A DNA stretch of 64,000 nt, from the NCBI GenBank assembly GCA_012103075.1, contig JAAVLQ010000002.1, forward strand, positions 1,786,001-1,850,000. The letters are read 5' to 3'. Position numbers and translations under genes: made by a program. This stretch comes from Brucella cytisi (lineage in GTDB: Bacteria; Pseudomonadota; Alphaproteobacteria; Rhizobiales; Rhizobiaceae). Shown here in pieces: positions 11,335 through 19,953 of this stretch. Positions within the stretch are counted from its first letter, which is position 1. Each line of letters starts with the position of its first letter. The notes under the pieces were generated by a model, which searched no databases, was not told the origin of the DNA, and worked only from the letters and a program-made list of their open reading frames with translations.

Positions 11335-11356
11335 ACCTGTATCATATGATACAGGT
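11335..11356. promoter_or_regulatory. Perfect 22-bp palindrome, probable operator
   Basis: The half-site ACCTGTATCAT is followed directly by its exact reverse complement. It sits 74 bp upstream of the leader peptide and 253 bp upstream of metG, and 126 bp after the hydrolase stop. A perfect dyad of this length without a T-run suggests a dimeric repressor site (GntR- or TetR-like) rather than a terminator. No adjacent regulator gene is available to pair with it. Confidence 0.5.
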
Positions 11357-11429
11357 TCGCACGTTCCGCGAAAATGGCGCATTCCAGTCTCAAGTTGACC
11401 GGAGGTCACCGATCGGCTACTTTCAGGCC

Positions 11430-11510
11430 ATGAACCGCAACCGATCGACCATCACTTCGACGATGATGATGCCGCTTTCCATTCTGGAAGCGGGACGTTT
11501 CGGTATGTGA
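11430..11510 (+). CDS. Methionine-codon leader peptide of the metG attenuator
   Basis: A 26-codon ORF starting MNRNRSTITST, followed by three consecutive ATG codons at 11463-11471, then PLSILEAGRFGM and TGA. The three Met codons lie immediately before the first arm of a set of alternative hairpins ending in an intrinsic terminator just upstream of metG. This is the standard geometry of ribosome-mediated attenuation. The Shine-Dalgarno sequence is weak (CAGG close to the ATG), which is the main uncertainty about this start. Confidence 0.6.
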   Translation: MNRNRSTITSTMMMPLSILEAGRFGM

Positions 11511-11566
11511 CCTGACCACGATCAACCGACACACCAAAGCCGCTTCAATTCGAGGCGGTATTTTTT
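11472..11566 (+). promoter_or_regulatory. Transcription attenuator upstream of metG
   Basis: Three mutually exclusive stems are visible. Arm 1 CCGCTTTCC (11472-11480) pairs with arm 2 GGAAGCGG (11486-11493). Arm 2 also pairs with arm 3 CCGCTTC (11540-11546). Arm 3 pairs with arm 4 GAGGCGG (11552-11558), forming a 7-bp terminator stem with loop AATTC followed by TATTTTTT. Stalling at the Met codons would cover arm 1, free arm 2 for the 2:3 antiterminator and let transcription into metG. Smooth translation would allow 1:2 and 3:4 and stop it. The mechanism is inferred from known trp/leu/ilv attenuators; the pairing is read directly from the sequence. Confidence 0.65.
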
Positions 11567-11608
11567 GTCTGGAATCCGCCTCACCTTTTATCCAGAGGAG
11601 TTTCCGAC

Positions 11609-12980
11609 ATGCCGACCGAACAGTCGCAAGATGTTCTGATCCCAAGACGCTATCTTACTACCGCAATTCCTTATGTGAACGCCGTGCCCCATATCGGCTT
11701 TGCCCCGAGGCGGTACAGGCTGACGCACTTGCCCGCTTCTACCGTCAACAGGGCTGGCAGGTACGGTTTCAGGCTGGAACGGACGAGAACAGCATCAAGA
11801 ATGTGCAGGCAGCGGAAACGGCGGGGCTCTCAGTTGTAAATCTGGTAGAGCGTAACGCAGCCCGGTTCCTTGCCCTGAAGGAAAGTCTCGATCTTTCCTA
11901 CGACGATTTCATTCGCACCAGCGCCGACCAACGCCACAGACCGGTGTCGAGCGCCTTTGGAAAGAATGTTTCGAGCGTGGTGACATCTACAAGCGCGCCT
12001 ATAGCGGCCTCTACTGCACGGGCTGCGAACAGTTCTACAAGGCAGAGGATCTTGACGAAGGCAAATGTCCTGAGCACGGAACCGGGCCGGAGCTGATCGA
12101 AGAAGAAAACTGGTTCTTCCGCCTCTCGCGATATGAAAACAAATTGCGCGACCTCTATGTCAAAGGCGACACGGGATCGTTCCCGACGCCCGGCGCAATG
12201 AAGTGCGGTCGTGGATTGAGCAGGGGCTCGAAGATTTCAGCATTTCGCGCAGTGCGACGCGTGCGCGTGGCTGGGGAATACCTGTGCCCGGGGACCCAGA
12301 GCAAGTGATCTATGTCTGGTTCGACGCACTTGGCAACTACATCAGCGCATTGGGCTATGGCAGCGACGACGACACTCTGACGCGATGGTGGACACAAGTC
12401 ATCTCGCGGGAACACGTCATCGGAAAAGGCATCACTCGTTTCCACGCGATCTACTGGCCCGCTATACTACTTTCTGCCGGTTTGCCGGTGCCGACACGGA
12501 TTCTTGTCCACGGCTATGTTACCGTCGATGGGTGCAAGATTGGCAAGTCGGCGGGCAACGCCATTGATCCCCTGCCCTTGGCGGAAGAATTTGGACCGGA
12601 CGCGTTGCGCTATTTCCTTTTGCGACACATCCGTTCCACAGGCGACGGGGATTTCTCACATGCGCGCTTTCGACAGGCTTATGATTCCGAGCTTGCCGGG
12701 CAACTGGGCAACCTCGTGCATCGTGTCCTGAGCATGATCGAGCGCTATCGAGACGGAGTTGTGCCTGCGCCTTCCGAAGGCTTTGTCGAGAACGACAGGC
12801 TGTTGCAAGCCGCCAACCGGCTCCCCTGACACGGTGGCCACAAATCTGCACGCCTTTGCCTTCGACCGCGCGCTTGATGCGATCTGGGGCTTCGTAGCGG
12901 ATGCCAACCGATATGTGGCAGAAGAAGCGCCCCGAACTGGCCAAGGTTGCATCCTCGCCCGATAGCGAAATAGCTGCGGT
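11609..12980 (+). pseudogene. metG: Methionyl-tRNA synthetase, broken and truncated
   Basis: The start at 11609 follows AGAGGAG. Joined frames give a class I MetRS with the HIGH signature as PHIGFA, the connective zinc region (YCTGCEQFYKAEDLDEGKCPEH), VYVWFDALGNYISALGY, GKGITRFHAIYWPA and the KMSKS loop as GCKIGKSAGNAIDPL, followed by the anticodon domain (RYFLLRHI, then FDRALDAIWGFVADANRY). At least four frame breaks occur (~11700, ~11945, ~12190, ~12825). After about 12980 the sequence no longer resembles MetRS, so the extreme C-terminus is lost. Cells normally have one essential metG, so this is probably an extra, acquired copy with its own attenuator, now decayed unless the breaks are sequencing errors. 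Confidence 0.8.
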
Positions 12981-13477
12981 GGGGATTCGGGTTAGACAAC
13001 ACCTTATTGAGCCCGGCGGTTTCTTTGGTTGCAATCGCGAAGTGCATTGCCCCGCTGCTACCGAGAGTAAGTAGAAAGCTGCTCGAGAAATTCAGCAATC
13101 AACACTTCGACACAAAAACATTACCGGGAATCAGGGTCTCGGCAGGTATGCCCTTGTTTCCAAAGCCCTGATGCGAAGCGCGCGAACTGCCCGGTATTGC
13201 GCTGGCAGTTCGCGACGTCATGACGGCGTTGATGGACTACAAGCACGCCGGGAAGGTTGATCCGCTCATACACGGCAGTTTCAGACGTTTGGGATACCAC
13301 AAGGTGATTGGCCGCCCTCTACCATTAACGGTCGTTGAAAGCATGATAAGCGGAACGACCGTTTTGGAAAGCGTGAGAATGCTACGCTAATGACTGGAAT
13401 AGACGCTAAACAGTCCGAGCGCTAGCGACCCAATGTCGGTCACCAGAACCAGAAGAGGGCGACCGAAAACGGCCGTT
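12981..13477. other. Gene-poor stretch after the metG remnant
   Basis: Holds a short plus-strand frame around 13190-13280 reading ALAVRDVMTALMDYKHAGK, which looks like protein but belongs to no family I recognise, and the dispersed repeat at 13331-13420. No complete gene is visible. Confidence 0.4.
13331..13420 (+). repeat. Dispersed intergenic repeat copy
   Basis: Nearly identical to the copy at 17331 over about 70 bp: GTTGAAAGCATGATAAGCGG, then AACGACCG, GCGTGAGAATGCTACGCTAA and TGACTGGAAT. The right end differs (GACGCTAAACAGTCC, as in the 10060 copy). Confidence 0.75.
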
Positions 13478-14062
13478 TCACCCGTGAATGGTCTCTCCGC
13501 GTTCAAGCATACCAACGAAATCCCTGATCTTTCGGGCTCTGGTCTCAGCTTTCTTCACCGCGCCAATCCGATACAAGATCGCATATCGGTTAGCGCCAGT
13601 GAGCGTAGCGAAGAAAGCTGCGGCCTTCGGGTTCGCATCGAGCGCAGTCTGCAAGTCCGGTGGGACCTCAGCTTTGCTGGCTGGAGCATACGCCGCCTCC
13701 CATCTGCCATCTGCCATCGCTTTATCAATTTCCAATTGCCCAGACGATTGCATGCGCCCCGCCGAGATCAGTTCCAGCGCGCGTTTCCGATTTTCATCCG
13801 ACCACTTGCTACGCGGTCGGCGTGGGGTAAAGCGGACTAACCAGCTGTCAGCGTCGTACTTGTCGAGTTGACCGTCGATCCAGCCATAGCAAAGGGCACT
13901 GTCGATCGCCTGAGCTTTGGTGACGCTTGCGATGCGCGAACCCTTCTTACGAAATCTAACCCATGCACCCTTGGAATCGCTCGGTTGCTCCGCCAACCAG
14001 CTCTCCAGTGCAATTTGATCAGCAAATGAAACTATCGGAAGGCCAGAACGCAATTCAGTCAT
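13478..14062 (-). CDS. YdeI/OmpD-associated (OmdA-like) family protein
   Basis: A complete 194-residue ORF. Features typical of the YdeI/OmdA family are the early SWLAEQP segment, GAWVRFRKKGS, then the signature ALCYGWIDGQLDKYD, the basic FTPRRPRSKWS motif and ENRKRALELISAGRM. The C-terminus has PPDLQTALDANPKA and FFATLTGANRYAILYRI, the conserved small domain of this family. These cytosolic proteins are linked to polymyxin or bacteriocin tolerance in some bacteria, but the biochemistry is unknown. It stands alone between two copies of the dispersed repeat. No lesion is visible. Confidence 0.85.
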   Translation of the reverse strand: MTELRSGLPIVSFADQIALESWLAEQPSDSKGAWVRFRKKGSRIASVTKAQAIDSALCYGWIDGQLDKYDADSWLVRFTPRRPRSKWSDENRKRALELISAGRMQSSGQLEIDKAMADGRWEAAYAPASKAEVPPDLQTALDANPKAAAFFATLTGANRYAILYRIGAVKKAETRARKIRDFVGMLERGETIHG

Positions 14063-14164
14063 CCTCCATCTTTAGCGCGGTCCGAGGATTCGATAAAGAT
14101 CCGCTTCCGTTAACCCGGGTCCGGTAGCTGTCGATCCGCAAACCAACCCTTCGCAGTCATTATT

Positions 14165-14250
14165 AGTATGAAAAGCGAAACGACCGCTTTCAGCAAACTT
14201 TTCGGCAGCCTGAACGACCGGAATGAAGACGCATTGCAGTCCATCGGCTA
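14165..14250 (+). repeat. Dispersed intergenic repeat copy (diverged)
   Basis: AAAAGCGAAACGACCGCTTT at the left, then GACCGGAATGAAGACGCATT and GCAGTCCATCGGCT at the right. The middle is the most diverged of all copies. Confidence 0.5.
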
Positions 14251-14316
14251 TCGATCATATTGCCTCGATTGATTGGAGTGATATCTACAATGTAAGCCGA
14301 TAATTAGGGAGGCGTA

Positions 14317-15072
14317 ATGAAACTGGAAAAATCCTTTATACCTTCCACCGAGCCCGGCGTCATATTGGAGATTGTTACGGCGAGACCGGAAAGTGAAGGT
14401 CCACATCCAATTGTTGTTTTCAACCACGGCTCGACCGGGAAAGGGCAGAACAAATCCCTTTACACCAGAACGGTGGCTCCGGCGGTCATAGCGAACTACT
14501 TTGTCGAACGCGGGTGGATGGCATTGTTCCCTCAACGGCGAGGAAGGGGAAAATCTGGCGGAGTATATGGTGAAGGTCTCGCGACAGACGGGTCCGGCTA
14601 TTCCTGCGACGTTGACATCGCAATCGCAGGTTTCGAGCGAGCCGTCGAGGACATCAATGCCGTAGTCAACCATTTGCGAGGCCGATCTGATGTAGATCAG
14701 GATAAACTTATTATTGGGAGCGTCTCACGTGGAGGAATCTTGGCAATCGCATACGCCGGAATGAGGCCAAACACGTTCCTCGGCTCAATAAACTTCAACG
14801 GCGGATGGCTTGGAAGGGGTTGCCCAAACCATGAATTTGTCAATCCACTACTTTTCGAGCGAGGCGCTGGTGCAGGGGTTCCCACACTGTGGCTGCATGG
14901 AAATGTTGACCAGTACTACAGCATAGCTCATTGCAGGGGTAATTTTGACAAGTTCCGATCTGTCGGCGGGCAAGGAACATTTGTCGCCGCACCGATGGGC
15001 CATGCGCTCATGTTCAAACCGGCGCTTTGGAGCGAGCATGTCGACCAATACCTGCAAGAATTAGCCAAGTGA
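14317..15072 (+). CDS. Alpha/beta hydrolase, dienelactone-hydrolase/prolyl-oligopeptidase-like
   Basis: A complete 251-residue ORF without a signal peptide, starting 5 bp after GGGAGG. It has the alpha/beta hydrolase core: PIVVFNHGSTGKG (oxyanion strand), ALFPQRRGRGKSGG, the nucleophile elbow GSVSRGG (Ser near residue 140), an acid in WLHGNVDQYYS and a histidine in APMGHALMF near the C-terminus. Cytosolic; substrate unknown, probably an ester. It is a single-gene unit bounded by repeat copies at 14165 and 15160. Confidence 0.82.
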   Translation: MKLEKSFIPSTEPGVILEIVTARPESEGPHPIVVFNHGSTGKGQNKSLYTRTVAPAVIANYFVERGWMALFPQRRGRGKSGGVYGEGLATDGSGYSCDVDIAIAGFERAVEDINAVVNHLRGRSDVDQDKLIIGSVSRGGILAIAYAGMRPNTFLGSINFNGGWLGRGCPNHEFVNPLLFERGAGAGVPTLWLHGNVDQYYSIAHCRGNFDKFRSVGGQGTFVAAPMGHALMFKPALWSEHVDQYLQELAK

Positions 15073-15484
15073 GGCCCTACGGTGCAGCTTTTCAAACCAC
15101 AAAACCAAAAGCACATGTTCCGCTTCTCATCTTCGCAGAGATTGGTACAATTACAAGCATTCACGACCGCTTTGAGGAGTGTGAGAAAGCTACGGTAATG
15201 TTCGGATTTGGACGCATTACAGACCGACAACTTTCGACCTCGATTGCAGACTTTCTCCGAACTTCGTCCAACCTTCGAAGCAGCCATTCGTGTAACTGTT
15301 CAGGTGACTTGGCACATTTCGGAAAATGCGGTCGACTTTTGCTCCAGATATCGTTCCAAAAAGTTGCCTTACGGCAACCGTACCCCGCGATCGATATTTA
15401 AGTAACGGATCCAGAAGACGTTCAGGCAGAATGGCGGTAATATCCGAAGGGTGATTTAAGCAGCAGCCATTCGCCATGCATTGA
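15073..15484. other. Intergenic stretch with one repeat copy
   Basis: Contains the dispersed repeat at 15160-15250. The remaining sequence shows no frame with recognisable protein character. Confidence 0.4.
15160..15250 (+). repeat. Dispersed intergenic repeat copy
   Basis: ACGACCGCTTTGAGGAGTGT, then GCTACGGTAATG, GACGCATTACAGACCGACAA and CTTTCGACCTCGATTGCAGA. The right half is shared almost exactly with 5361-5410. Confidence 0.7.
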
Positions 15485-17117
15485 TTACACTGGAAATTTC
15501 CCCGATTTCCTGACACGCCAGACATGCATATTATCGGCAACTGCAAGTTGGCTAGAAATGTTTTCTTGAAACTTGGTTTGATTTCTCAGGCTACGGATTG
15601 CAAAACGGTATTGTTCCCATGGCCAATCTATGTTGCCTGCAGGAAGTTCTGGACGAACCCGTCCGAAGTTTAGCAGCGGTCTGATGGCCAAACGCCACGC
15701 TCGCACCCATCTGGGTGGGTCTAGAGCGTTTCACCTTTTAACGGAACCATATCCGGCGTTTTCCAAATAGTTTTGGCATTCGGCGGGCTGGATGGTTTCG
15801 ACCAGCCTGCCGATATGACGCCATGTGTCTTCGATGGTGCGCTTTTGTGCATTTCTCATCCAATGCTTGATCTTGGAAAAGGCTTGTTCGATCGGATTGA
15901 GGTCCGGCGAATAGGGTGGCAGGAACCAGAGGCGCGCACCGGCGGCTTTGATCAATTGACGGATGGTTGCCGACTTATGGCTGCCGAGATTGTCCATGAC
16001 GACAATGTCGCCCGGCTTGAGCACCGGGACCAACTGCTGCTCGACATAGGCGCGGAAACACTGGCCGTTCATCGGTCCGTCGAAGACACAGGGTGCTGTA
16101 AGCTGATCGTTTCTCAAAGCGCCGGGGAATGTCAGCGTGCGCCAGTGGCCATGCGGTGCAAATGCCCGCAGTCGCTTGCCTTTTGGACCCCAGCCTCTGA
16201 TCGGCGACATGTTGGTCTTGATCCGGTCTCATCAATGAAGACCAGCCGTTCGGGATCAAGGTGATTTTGCAGGGTCTTCCAGCGCTGTCTTTTGCGAGCG
16301 ACGTCGGCACGAGCTTGCTCAAGGGCGAATAGTGTTTTTTTTGAAGCGCAGCCCTTCACTGCGAATGAATTCCCAGATCGTATTGTGCGAGACGGAAATA
16401 CCCCGCTCGGTCAACGCCGCCTTCAGGCCATGGAGTGTCAGGTGTGGGTTCTCGGCGAGCCGTTGCACAATGATATCACGATGCGGTTCGAGTATCCGCT
16501 TGCGGTGGCCGCCCATCTTGCCGGGATGAACCGATCCGGTCGCACGATGGCGCTGGGACCATTTTACGACTGAAGATGCGGCAATTTCAAACCGCGTCGC
16601 CACTGAACGAACGCTTTCGCCACTCAACACGGCGGCAACAACGCGCTCTCGAAGATCATTCGATATCGGTGCGGTCATCCAACGCTGGCCTCCATCCAGC
16701 CAGCATCAGTGAATCAGAACAAAACTGATTTGGGAAGCGCATTCGATTCAGAGAAAAACGGAAACGCTCTAGCCAGATTAGACTGTCAGCATATGGTATT
16801 GCGTAAGAAAATAAGCTTGGACCACCCTCCAATATCCATGCGTCACTTTGCAAAGCCTGAAGCAGTTTGACCTCAATTTGTGATTTTGGACGTTGTTCCC
16901 AGTTTTTGATGAGCTTAATGTTGTCAAAGGAGATAATTGGCACATCGGGACGAACTGCCGCCAATTTTGCCGCGAGGTAGCTTTTTCCCGCGCCATTTGG
17001 GCCCGTTACGATCAATCTCTGCAATGTCACGATCCCAGCCATGAAAAGAACAATTAAATGGCGATTGACGACAAACACATACAGAATACATGAATTCGAA
17101 AACGCTGTAATTGTCAC
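15485..17117 (-). pseudogene. P-loop kinase-like (FlaR-type) gene interrupted by IS630 copy 1
   Basis: Removing the IS630 element at 15722-16771 and one TA copy restores a single frame of about 190 residues. The upstream part has Walker A TGPNGAGKSYLAAKL, DNIKLIKNWEQRP and WILEGGPSLF, then DSLIWL at the junction. It continues on the far side with DPPRWVRAWRLAIRPL, ELPAGNIDWPWEQYRFAI and ends at 15485. This is the pattern of small AAA/adenylate-kinase-like proteins annotated as DNA topology modulation protein FlaR. Translation may begin at 17117 or at an inner ATG near 17042 (MAGIVTLQR), which is closer to the family start. The insertion inactivates it. Confidence 0.75.
15722..16771 (-). mobile_element. 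IS630-family insertion sequence, copy 1
   Basis: The 1,050-bp element is bounded by TA on both sides and by inverted ends AGAGCGTTTC(A/C)C, as expected for IS630/Tc1-mariner elements. The transposase reads leftward: an N-terminal HTH frame 16319-16678 (SGESVRSVATRFEIAASSVVKW) and a C-terminal DDE frame 15731-16210 ([11 protein letters not shown] context, then [31 protein letters not shown]). The frames join at a run of eight A (16330-16337), where seven would keep frame. A second lesion, loss of T in the DETW codon, breaks it again near 16225. It is 98-99% identical to the copy at 46539-47590 in the opposite orientation. Confidence 0.92.
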
Positions 17118-17520
17118 TAATTGAATTTATCCATTACGTCAGACAACTTGCGAGGTTGAGTTGCGTGCACTCGACTGTCTGCGTCCACCGAGATTTCTTC
17201 GAAGAACAACCTTGCAGACGAGCAGGATCAAATTACGCAGGGTAAAGGATTGGACGTAGCTCAAACCCAGAGCGGCCACTTCACCGACAGGGCTTCCAGC
17301 ATCTGCCAGCCCTCTTGTCACCCTCAACGATCGTTGAAAGCATGATAAGCGGAACGACCGCTTTGAAACGCGTGAGAATGCTACGCTAATGACTGGAATG
17401 GAGGCGCATTACCTACAGACAGCTAAGAGGACTTAACCAGACTGTCAGTTTATGATGTAAGCTCGATCGGTTTCGACAACTTTACCAATTGGCAACAACA
17501 TGTTGAAACAGCTTTGCCTA
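17118..17520. other. Intergenic stretch before the arsenic operon
   Basis: Contains the best-preserved dispersed repeat (17331-17430). No gene was recognised between the interrupted P-loop gene and arsR. Confidence 0.4.
17331..17430 (+). repeat. Dispersed intergenic repeat copy (best preserved)
   Basis: GTTGAAAGCATGATAAGCGG, AACGACCGCTTTGAAACGCG, TGAGAATGCTACGCTAATGA, CTGGAATGGAGGCGCATTAC, then CTACAGACAGCTAAG. Used as the reference unit for the family. Confidence 0.75.
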
Positions 17521-17555
17521 TTGACAACCCCATTATATCCAATATTCTAGATATA
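17521..17555 (+). promoter_or_regulatory. arsR promoter with overlapping ArsR dyad
   Basis: TTGACA at 17521-17526 and TATTCT at 17543-17548 are 16 bp apart. An imperfect dyad TATATC...GATATA (17534-17539 and 17550-17555) straddles the -10 box, the usual place for ArsR autorepression. The expected transcription start falls at or next to the arsR ATG (17555) and no Shine-Dalgarno is present, so the transcript may be leaderless. Confidence 0.55.
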
Positions 17556-17908
17556 TGGAAAACGAAGACGCAATTACGGCGCTGGCCGCCCTCGCCCAAT
17601 CGACAAGGCTCGATACCTTCCGGCTGTTGGTGAGGCACGAACCCGCGGGAATCCCCGCCGGTGAATTGGCGCGTATGCTGGATGTGCCACAGAATACGAT
17701 GTCTGCTCATCTCGCGACGCTGTCTCGTTCTGGTCTGGTGAAAGGCGAACGTCAAAGCCGTTCGATCATCTATCGCGCTGATCTCGATCGATTTCGAGAA
17801 CTGACCCTTTTCATGATCAAGGACTGCTGTGGCGGCAGTGCCGAGCTCTGTGCACCTCTTATAAAAAGCCTGACACCCTGTTGCGAACCAAAGACGGTCG
17901 CCCAGTAA
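17555..17908 (+). CDS. arsR: ArsR-family arsenic-responsive repressor
   Basis: A 117-residue winged-helix repressor: ALAALAQSTRLDTFRLLV (helix 1), then GELARMLDVPQNTMSAHLATLSRSGLV (recognition helix) and the wing KGERQSRSIIYRAD. The metalloid-binding cysteines are probably the vicinal pair in MIKDCCGGS plus C near AELC and the pair in LTPCCEP, i.e. a C-terminal As(III) site like that of alphaproteobacterial ArsRs rather than the E. coli CVC site. It leads an operon with two arsenate reductases, ACR3, ArsH and an MFS protein. Loss of DNA binding on arsenite is expected to induce the operon. Confidence 0.92.
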   Translation: MENEDAITALAALAQSTRLDTFRLLVRHEPAGIPAGELARMLDVPQNTMSAHLATLSRSGLVKGERQSRSIIYRADLDRFRELTLFMIKDCCGGSAELCAPLIKSLTPCCEPKTVAQ

Positions 17909-17951
17909 CACAAGGCCGCTGAATTCGGCCTTACACAAACGGACTGATAAA

Positions 17952-18481
17952 ATGACGGATCGGGTCTACAACGTGCTCTTCTTGTGCACGGGCAATTCCG
18001 CACGCTCAATTTTGGGCGAAGCAATTCTGAACAAGGACGACGAAGGGCGTTTTCACGCCTATTCGGCTGGTAGTCGGCCAAAAGGCGACGTTCATCCTCT
18101 CGCAATCAAGGAACTGGGCGCTCTCGGCTATTCGACCGAGAACCTGAGCTCAAAAAGCTGGGACGTGTTTTCAGGTGCCGACGCCCCTCAGATGGATTTC
18201 ATTTTTTCACTGTCTGCGATAACGCTGCCGGAGAAGCCTGTCCTGTCTGGATCGGCCATCCGATGACAGCCCACTGGGGCATTGAAGACCCCGCCGCTGT
18301 CGAAGGAAATAACGCGGAAAAACAGCGTGCCTTTGCACAGGCGGCCCGCTTTATGAAGAACCGGATATCAGCATTCCTGAGCCTTCCTCACGCCACGATA
18401 GACCGCATGGCGCTTCAAAATCATCTGAAAGAAATCGGCACCATGGAAGGTAGCACACAGACAAATGTGGAGAACAACTGA
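17952..18481 (+). pseudogene. arsC: Arsenate reductase, low-molecular-weight phosphatase type (frameshifted)
   Basis: Starts with the PTPase-like loop FLCTGNSARS (C-x5-R), followed by YSAGSRPKGDVHPLAI and the general-acid region SWDVFSG. The frame breaks at a T6 run near 18205. The downstream frame supplies the family continuation VCDNAAGEACPVWIGHP, then HWGIEDPAAVEG and a helical tail to TGA at 18479-18481, which overlaps the acr3 start. Repaired length ~175 residues, normal for thioredoxin-coupled arsenate reductases. It reduces As(V) to As(III) for export by ACR3. Possibly intact in the organism, since the lesion is in a homopolymer. Confidence 0.82.
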
Positions 18482-19539
18482 TGTCCACATTCGAACGTTA
18501 TCTGACTGTCTGGGTGGCTCTTTGCATTGTCGCTGGCGTAGCTCTTGGCCATCTATTTCCGACAGTATTCCATGCAATCGGGTCTGCTGAAGTCGCCGGG
18601 GTCAACATTCCAGTCGCTATTCTCATCTGGCTCATGATCATCCCCATGTTGCTGAAGATCGATTTCAGCGCATTGAGACAGGTCACTGAGCACTGGCGTG
18701 GTATCGGCGTCACGCTCTTTATAAACTGGGCCGTCAAACCATTCTCTATGGCACTTCTCGGTTGGCTATTTATCGGCTGGCTGTTTCGCCCTCATCTGCC
18801 TGCAGACCAGATCGATTCCTACATTGCCGGGCTGATTATTCTGGCGGCCGCCCCTTGCACGGCAATGGTGTTCGTCTGGTCCAACCTGACCAAGGGCGAG
18901 CCGCATTTCACGCTGTCGCAGGTCGCACTGAACGATGCGATCATGGTTGTGGCATTTGCCCCTATCGTCGGGTTACTGCTCGGACTGTCGGCAATTACCG
19001 TCCCGTGGGATACGCTCGTTTTGTCGGTTGTCCTCTATATCGTCATTCCGGTGATTATCGCTCAAATCCTGCGCAGAAGCATTCTCGCCAGCGGAGGACA
19101 ACGAGCCTTCGATGCAATGCTGAAGACACTACAGCCGCTGTCTCTGATTGCGCTTTTGGCGACACTCGTACTGCTATTCGGGTTTCAGGGAGAGCAGATC
19201 ATCGCACAGCCCATGATCATAGCGATGCTGGCCGTGCCAATCCTCATCCGGGTTTATTTCAATTCTGGCCTCGCCTATCTGTTGAACCGAATTTCAGGCG
19301 AGCAACATTGCGTTGCTGGTCCGTCGGCTTTGATTGGCGCATCCAACTTCTTCGAACTGGCAGTAGCAGCCGCAATCAGCCTTTTCGGCTTCTCATCTGG
19401 CGCAGCACTTGCAACAGTTGTTGGCGTTCTTGTTGAAGTGCCTGTCATGCTCTCCGTTGTCTGGATCGTGAACCGTTCCAAGGGCTGGTACGAACGCGGT
19501 TCCAATCAAAAGCCCGTCACCGAAACAGGAAAACTCTGA
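18481..19539 (+). CDS. acr3: Arsenite efflux permease, ACR3 family
   Basis: An intact 352-residue inner-membrane protein with ten predicted helices. Family signatures include LIWLMIIPMLLKIDFSA, INWAVKPFSMALL, AAPCTAMVFVWSNLTKGEP with the essential cysteine, and GASNFFELAVAAAIS. It exports As(OH)3 using the proton gradient. Start and stop overlap the neighbouring arsC genes (TGATG on both sides), which indicates translational coupling within the operon. Confidence 0.95.
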   Translation: MSTFERYLTVWVALCIVAGVALGHLFPTVFHAIGSAEVAGVNIPVAILIWLMIIPMLLKIDFSALRQVTEHWRGIGVTLFINWAVKPFSMALLGWLFIGWLFRPHLPADQIDSYIAGLIILAAAPCTAMVFVWSNLTKGEPHFTLSQVALNDAIMVVAFAPIVGLLLGLSAITVPWDTLVLSVVLYIVIPVIIAQILRRSILASGGQRAFDAMLKTLQPLSLIALLATLVLLFGFQGEQIIAQPMIIAMLAVPILIRVYFNSGLAYLLNRISGEQHCVAGPSALIGASNFFELAVAAAISLFGFSSGAALATVVGVLVEVPVMLSVVWIVNRSKGWYERGSNQKPVTETGKL

Positions 19540-19952
19540 TGTCAGTTACGATCTATCACAATCCGAAATGCGGCACGTCTCGCAACACATTGGCGATGAT
19601 CCGTGCCAGCGGCGAAGAGCCTGTTGTCATCGAATATGTGCAAAATCCGTCGCCGCGAGAACGACTGGTCGAATTGCTTCAAGCAATGGCGATGACACCT
19701 CGTCAGCTCCTTCGCGAGAAAGGCACACCATATGCCGAACTGGGATTGTCCGATCCCAAATGGACCGATGATGAACTGGTCGACTTCATGATGGCGCATC
19801 CTATCCTGATCAATCGTCCAATCGTGGAAACGCCACTCGGCACCAGACTGTGCCGTCCGTCAGAACTGGTTCTCGACATTCTGGAAAACCCGGTGTCGTC
19901 ATTCACCAAAGAGGACGGAGAAGTCATCACCTATGAAAGAAAGTCCCGCTGA
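19539..19952 (+). CDS. arsC: Glutaredoxin-dependent arsenate reductase
   Basis: A complete 137-residue thioredoxin-fold ArsC of the E. coli plasmid R773 type. The catalytic cysteine is in [17 protein letters not shown], followed by [25 protein letters not shown] and the arginine-rich end [21 protein letters not shown]. It is a second, mechanistically distinct arsenate reductase in the same operon as the phosphatase-type enzyme, a combination common in Hyphomicrobiales. It starts on the acr3 stop and is followed 1 bp later by arsH. Confidence 0.95.
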   Translation: MSVTIYHNPKCGTSRNTLAMIRASGEEPVVIEYVQNPSPRERLVELLQAMAMTPRQLLREKGTPYAELGLSDPKWTDDELVDFMMAHPILINRPIVETPLGTRLCRPSELVLDILENPVSSFTKEDGEVITYERKSR

Positions 19953-19953
19953 C

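Noticed and set aside
11540-11566. T-box or SAM riboswitch in front of metG
   Set aside because: No T-box AGGGTGGNACCGCG element or SAM-aptamer core is present; the Met-codon leader with competing stems explains the terminator better.
10060-17430. Integron cassette array with attC sites
   Set aside because: The repeats lack the inverse-core/core (RYYYAAC...GTTRRRY) ends and two-box imperfect palindromes, no integron integrase is visible, and genes face both ways.
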